A stretch of DNA of 64,000 nucleotides from Bretschneidera sinensis (Eukaryota > Streptophyta > Magnoliopsida > Brassicales > Akaniaceae): assembly GCA_023935145.1 (NCBI GenBank), contig CM043699.1, positions 108,034,036 through 108,098,035 on the forward strand, given 5' to 3'. Both the position numbers and the translations under genes were made by a program. Positions 59,501 through 64,000 of this stretch are shown here, piece by piece. Each line of letters opens with the position of its first letter. The first letter of the stretch is position 1. The notes beneath the pieces were generated by a model. The model was not told the DNA's origin and did not search any database. It saw only the letters and a program-made list of their open reading frames with translations.

Positions 59501-60539
59501 AAGAAATTTAATTAATAAATAAACCACCTTTTAATCGATACTTTAATTCTTATTGGATAAGGTTTAATGAAGTTTTATCTATTTTGATGAAATTTATGAT
59601 AAATTTTGTTTAAAAAACACTGATTTAAAGTCAGTTTTAATTCAACTCAAACAAACCCCAAGTATTCTCTGCAATAAAAAGTTGACTAATCTCTTGAAAC
59701 TGACATATACATTTATAAAGTGAGTTTTTTTTTCGATACTGGATTGTTTTAATCTTGAGATTGTTTTTGCCACATCATCAAATACAAAATGAATAAATTA
59801 CGTCAATGGTCTTTATAATTTAACATAAGGTTCAAATTAATTTATACGAAACTTATCTTTACAATCCCTTCTTCATTAATCTGATTTTCTTCCTCTAGCC
59901 ACCCTCGTTTTAAAAATAAAAAACTAAAATAAAAAAATTAAATAAAAAAAATTAAATTAGCACCCCTAATCCACCCAAGCTGAGCCATGCTTCATGCTAA
60001 AGATAGCACCCCTGATCCTATCACCCCTGTAATTATATGCGCCACCACGGTCCATATGTTCCCTTCCCAACGATTCAATCATTTCAAGGAAAAACATTTT
60101 TCTTGGTGTACTTCATATTACAAAAAAGGTAAACATAGGGTATTTAATTTTAAGTGTATCAAGGAATATCTTTTCAGTCATCATCAGAAGAAGAATGCAA
60201 AAACAGATATATAAATGAATGAATAAGAAGAAAAAGATATGTTCTTCTGAGAGCAGACTCTTCAGGTTCTGTCTGTAACAGTGGGGTCTGATGAGCAGCA
60301 TCTGCTTCTCCCATGGCCACCAAGAAATTCAAAGATTGTGAAGAATCCTTTTGAGAAACCAAGTCTGAATTATTGATTTTTTAAGGTTCACTTTGGTGTT
60401 GTTTGAGTTTATATACTACTTCTGTCATAATACAACAAACATAGGAAGAGATATAAGACCCTCGTCCCCATAATCACAAGGCATTCTTTGTGGGTCTTAA
60501 TGATAAGATGCGACAAAGAATTGTGATGAGAATGCAAAA
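59501..60539. other. Spacer with a possible orphan first exon on the minus strand
   Basis: Mostly non-coding. On the minus strand a TATATAAA box (complement of about 60408-60415) lies about 95 bases before an ATG at 60314 that opens MGEADAAHQTPLLQTEPEES and runs to a stop near 60174. It resembles the N terminus of a membrane transporter only in a general way. No downstream exon was found. It may be a truncated exon or chance. Confidence 0.35.
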
Positions 60540-61620
60540 TGTCATAATTTTTTCCCTTAATGTTTAGTCTTTTATACTCATTTGGTGCCTAAATGTACTC
60601 GCCTAAATGCACTCATTATTCTTATATTTTGATCTAGGATACAAATGGACGCGTTGAGTGCAAAACGAAGCTAATTGGGTGATTTTGGACAGTTTCGACA
60701 TCGTTTCGTAATCTGGGTGTACCTCTCTCATTCGAGCTCTGATTGAGATGATTCAAGATGCTATGGAACGCCAAGAAATAGTTCTACAACTTTTGTGTTT
60801 TAAGTTTTGAGAGATACTTGCTGCATCAAGGTCAAAACTGGGCTTTAAATTGCTACACCTATACTGTTGACGTTCTGGAATGTCCCTTAGCCTGCAATTC
60901 AAACTGGGCTTTAATTTTGTATCTTTAAAAAAAAAGAGTTTTGCTTTTTGTTTTTGTAGATTTCAACGATTTTTGGTTGTGTATATCATGAGCAAGATTC
61001 AATTAAGCTTGAAAAATTCATAACATGATGGAATAAGTAATCTTCACACTTGGAATTAATTAGTATAGTTATTTTCCTTGAGCATGGTAGTGACTAAATT
61101 TAGTAGACAAAAGCTGGTGAGATTTTGAGCCTTTAGACTTACACATCCATATCAATCTCACTATTTTCTTTCATGTGAGATATTCTTCCATGGATTTGTT
61201 TCTCTAGAACTTGCCTTGATTCTCTTCGAGGTCATATTGGCACATGCATGCATGAACATGATTAAGACCCTCTTTGTTATAAGCTACATAAGCCAAATAG
61301 CCTACCTTGTAATTAATTTTTCCCCTTTGTTGAACCCTTTTGAGCTTTATTTGTTTTTTTTTTTTTTTTTTTCCGTTTATTGTGAACCCACGTTACAAGC
61401 TTTAAACCCGAAAAACAATGCCTTTACCCAAGCCGTAGAGCTAGTGGAGTATTGTTCATCATTATGATATGTATGGGTGTGCAAGAAATTAGTGTGGGGG
61501 TGTCTGGATTTGTGGTATGGCTATGACTGGTGAAATGGAACATGTTTTCATTCTCAATTCGTGAGTTCCATTGTTGATGTAATTTGTCAAAAAAAAAAAG
61601 AGAAAAGAAGAAAAGAAGTG
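60540..61620 (+). mobile_element. Probable Athila-like retroelement remnant
   Basis: The 60640-60900 stretch (GATTTTGGACAGTTTCG, TTCTACAACTTTTGTG) reads like an Athila-type LTR, and 61195-61510 (CCTTTGTTGAACCCTTTTGAGC, AGTGTGGGGGTGT) like its 3' internal part. This rests on general resemblance; no LTR pair, primer site or target duplication was found. A T run of about 20 bases lies at 61352-61371. Confidence 0.35.
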
Positions 61621-61830
61621 ATGGAGGAAATTACTTTTAATGTTACAAACTGTCCATGTTCATAATTCCTCCTAAAATTCCAAGAAAGGGGTCTGTTTAT
61701 ACGTGATATATACAAAGATGGAAGCTGTTGCGAAGGATTGTTCCCTGCTGCAAATGAAAAGTGTTCTTTTGAACGATCTCTTTTTCAATGCAGGAGTTTT
61801 ACATTATTTAAATGCTTTAAAGCTGTAGAC

Positions 61831-62938
61831 TGAGGTTCCAATCCAAGAGGGGGGTGAATTGGGTTTTTAATAACTTTTACTAATTGCTCGCAAGTTTATA
61901 AAAACAGTTAAGTGCACAAGCGTATAAACAAGTAAAATGCTTTAAATAAAGAAGTTTAAGGAATAGAAAGTGCAAACTCAGTTTATAGTAGTTCGGCAAT
62001 ATCGGATTCATTCCGACCCTACGTCCACTCTCCTCAAGGAACCTCCTTGAAGTAATCCACTAAAACTCTTAGTCGTACAAATTCACAAGTGTTGCACAAA
62101 CCTTACAAACAATCCCTTCCACCTGGAAGCTTATCCCTTCCTTTCAGAAGCTAATCTCTCTTTCAAAGTAAAGCTAGAAGAATGGCTCAACAATAAATGT
62201 TTCAAAGCTTTTGTGTATTAATGAGCAAAAACTTGATTGAATGTGTAATCTACTCTTATTGAATGCTCATTGGAGTGGGTTTATATAGCCTTGAATTAAT
62301 ATGGCCGTTTGGTACTGACTTGGTATGTTTTGGTACATTAAATGCTCAAGTCTAACGCCTCAACGATCATATTTTTTGAATTACTAGTTGACTAGGTCTT
62401 AATACCAGTCGATTGGGTAAAGTTAAAAGTCTCATTTTTAAGGCTGTGAAGAGTACCAGTCGACTGAGTCATAAGAACTAGTCAATTGGGGACTTACTGT
62501 CCAATATACCAGTCGACTAGGGACATACTGTCCCATATACTAGTTGACTGGTATGAAGCACTCAGTCGATTGGAGACATACTGTCCCATATCTCAGTCTT
62601 CTGGTATAAGTAGCCAGTCGACTGGGTTGCCCTTCAACCCAGTTTTTCATGTTTTGAAATGTTTTTGACTTAGAAGAGTTTGAAAAAATAGTTTTGTCAA
62701 AATAATTTTACAAAATGAGCCATAAGACAAGCTAGTTACCAGAACAAGTGGGATTTACAACTTGTCTCAATACTTTATGCCTATACTAGATCTTTTGTCT
62801 TGATTTGGTGTCTGATTCGGGTTGAGTTCTTGTATCTTGATTCTTGGCTGTATGCTTTTATCATTTAAAACACTTAGATAATATTGTTAGTACAATTAGA
62901 GTTGTGTTTTGTCATTATTAAAATTTAGATGTAGGTCA
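61831..62938 (-). repeat. 3' LTR of the SIRE-type element
   Basis: Bounded by TGACCTACATC at its 5' side (62938) and ...GGAACCTCA at its 3' side (61831). It contains the typical CAATTCACCCCCCTCTTGGA stretch near its 3' end (61842-61861) and many copies of a palindromic CCAGTCGACTGG-type word between 62380 and 62640. A related LTR fragment sits at 15492-16010. Confidence 0.7.
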
Positions 62939-63605
62939 ATAATCTCCCCATTTTTGATGATGACAAAACAAATGAGAGAAAACAGTTTTAAAAACTAAGT
63001 GTTAGGTTTTTAGAAAAAAAACGGGTAGAATTTTCTCAGTTTTTTGAATAAAACCAACCTGTAAACAGTTCAAAATAGTTTATATTCAATCCAAACCAAG
63101 CAACTCAACATATAGTCATATATAACAAGTCCTTTGGAGCAATGCTCCCCCTAAATCTATGCACTACTTTAAGGTTATAGTCTTTTTTCTATTATTTCTC
63201 CCCCGTTTTGACAACTGCAGAAAATAAGTAGTAAACCAAAATAATAAGCCACATAGACATTACAGACATTAAAATAATGCATAAACAAACTTTAATGCGA
63301 AAATTTGGCATAATTTTTAGAGAAGACTTCCCGAGAAGAGCCAGAAGTTTCCATATATGTAGAAACAGTTACAGCATATATCCAAGCAAAAAAGGTTTTA
63401 TATGAAGTAAACATATTGTGTAAAAGTAAAACAGGTATATGAATCAAAATGTAAAATGAGATATAGACATATAAAGCAAATATCCATACATCAGGGCTTC
63501 TAAGAGCCGAAACTGAAAAACTACAATATATGATAAAATGATGTTCGTGCCAAGAACAACTAAAAGCTATATCTATATACAACTGAAAAGTAATAAAAAA
63601 ACAAC

Positions 63606-63974
63606 TCAGTGAGCAGGAGTGTCAGAATTGTCATGAATGAGATCCCAAAGCTCAGCCAAGGAACCCTCTGTATGCTCTCGGTGCAGCTCGAAGTCATCCC
63701 TGAGGGAGCGAAGGTCATGATGCATGGCATCGACAGATGAGCTCAAGCTCTGGAATCTGGTTTGCATAGTGAGCTGGAGGATCGTAATAGCTTGGAGAAG
63801 ATCGCCATATCCAGCTGGACTAGTACTCAAGCCACCCATAGGTGGTGCTCGGTCATCCGTATCCATAGCAGTGGTTGCAGCATCTGGACCCTCCTCATCA
63901 TCACTGCTATCATCTTCACCTATCTTGATGTTCTTCCCGCCTTCGAATAAATCAAGCCATCTCAGACTGTGCAC
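63606..63974 (-). CDS. Extra 3' open frame of the SIRE-type element (partial view)
   Basis: A 122-codon open frame: an acidic stretch (GEDDSSDDEEGPDAAT), then a long amphipathic helix-like part (TRFQSLSSSVDAMHHDLRSL, LAELWDL). It lies just before the LTR, where SIRE elements have their post-pol frame, often called env-like. No membrane segment is visible in this part, so the env label is not supported here. It may be the C-terminal end of a longer frame starting upstream. Confidence 0.5.
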   Translation of the reverse strand: MHSLRWLDLFEGGKNIKIGEDDSSDDEEGPDAATTAMDTDDRAPPMGGLSTSPAGYGDLLQAITILQLTMQTRFQSLSSSVDAMHHDLRSLRDDFELHREHTEGSLAELWDLIHDNSDTPAH

Positions 63975-64000
63975 CCCATCTTTTTTAGCGAAGAGATGTT

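Larger units (their letters stand above)
61831..64000 (-). mobile_element. SIRE/Maximus-type Ty1/copia element, 3' end only
   Basis: Reading on the minus strand from the window edge: an acidic coiled-coil open frame (63974-63606), purine tracts (GGGGGAGCA near 63143-63151, GGGGAGATT near 62942-62950), then the 3' LTR (62938-61831). The order and purine words fit SIRE elements, which carry an extra frame after pol. The element's 5' part lies beyond the window. Confidence 0.7.

Noticed and set aside
61352..61371. Poly-T run as a possible terminator or poly(A) tail of a minus-strand retrogene
   Set aside because: No coding sequence or target duplication adjoins it; homopolymer runs are frequent throughout the window.
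1..64000. tRNA, rRNA or microRNA genes
   Set aside because: No A/B-box pair or cloverleaf was recognised by eye; TGGTATCAGAGC-type words are retroelement primer sites. The foldback MITEs could make small RNAs but nothing points to a conserved miRNA.

Overview
This is a window of plant nuclear DNA, almost certainly from an eudicot. The evidence is AT-rich sequence, GT-AG introns, an alpha-expansin gene, a thaumatin-like (PR-5) gene, a nucleolar WD40 gene and nested plant transposons (CACTA, Ty3/gypsy, Ty1/copia, MULE-, hAT- and Harbinger-type). The species cannot be told from the sequence alone. No tRNA, rRNA, CRISPR or bacterial-type operon was seen. Most of the window is transposon-derived.

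Layout. 1-10.3 kb: a full-length but broken copy, with introns, of WDR3/UTP12 (SSU-processome WD40 protein). Its first intron carries a short non-autonomous LTR element and its seventh-exon intron two MITE-like elements. 11.1-12.4 kb: an intact three-exon alpha-expansin gene on the minus strand with a small MULE-type MITE in intron 2. 14.0-21.3 kb: a decayed CACTA element (CACTA-1, TSD TGG) holding a fragment of a copia LTR and a tandem-repeat array. 22.2-24.4 kb: a Tat-type gypsy LTR-gag fragment on the minus strand, whose LTR edge cuts into the last codons of a thaumatin-like gene copy. 25.3-34.3 kb: a complete but mutated chromovirus-type gypsy element (TSD ATTAA) sitting inside a Harbinger-type MITE. 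35.1-44.7 kb: a nest of at least four elements, ending with a gag-only Athila-like retroelement (TSD ATACC). 45.3-46.4 kb: a hAT relic. 48.1-49.5 kb: an intact thaumatin-like gene. 49.7-58.6 kb: a second, much better preserved CACTA element (CACTA-2, TSD ATA). 60.5-61.6 kb: a probable Athila-like remnant. 61.8 kb to the end: the 3' end of a SIRE-type copia element on the minus strand.

The most informative structure is a duplication. The 3' end and 3' flank of the thaumatin-like gene, including a MITE at the same place, occur twice (24.36-25.30 plus 34.30-34.50 kb, and 49.50-49.72 plus 58.59-59.50 kb). Each copy was later split by a different large transposon. The likely history is MITE insertion, duplication of the thaumatin-like locus, loss of one gene copy to a Tat-type element, then gypsy insertion in one flank and CACTA insertion in the other.

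Only two host genes look functional: the expansin (wall loosening) and the thaumatin-like protein (apoplastic defence). They do not form a functional unit. I see no convincing new biological system. The points worth a second look are the twin-insertion duplication, the nested insertion stack, a 44-bp inverted duplication inside the WDR3 pseudogene, and the homopolymer-linked lesions of CACTA-2.
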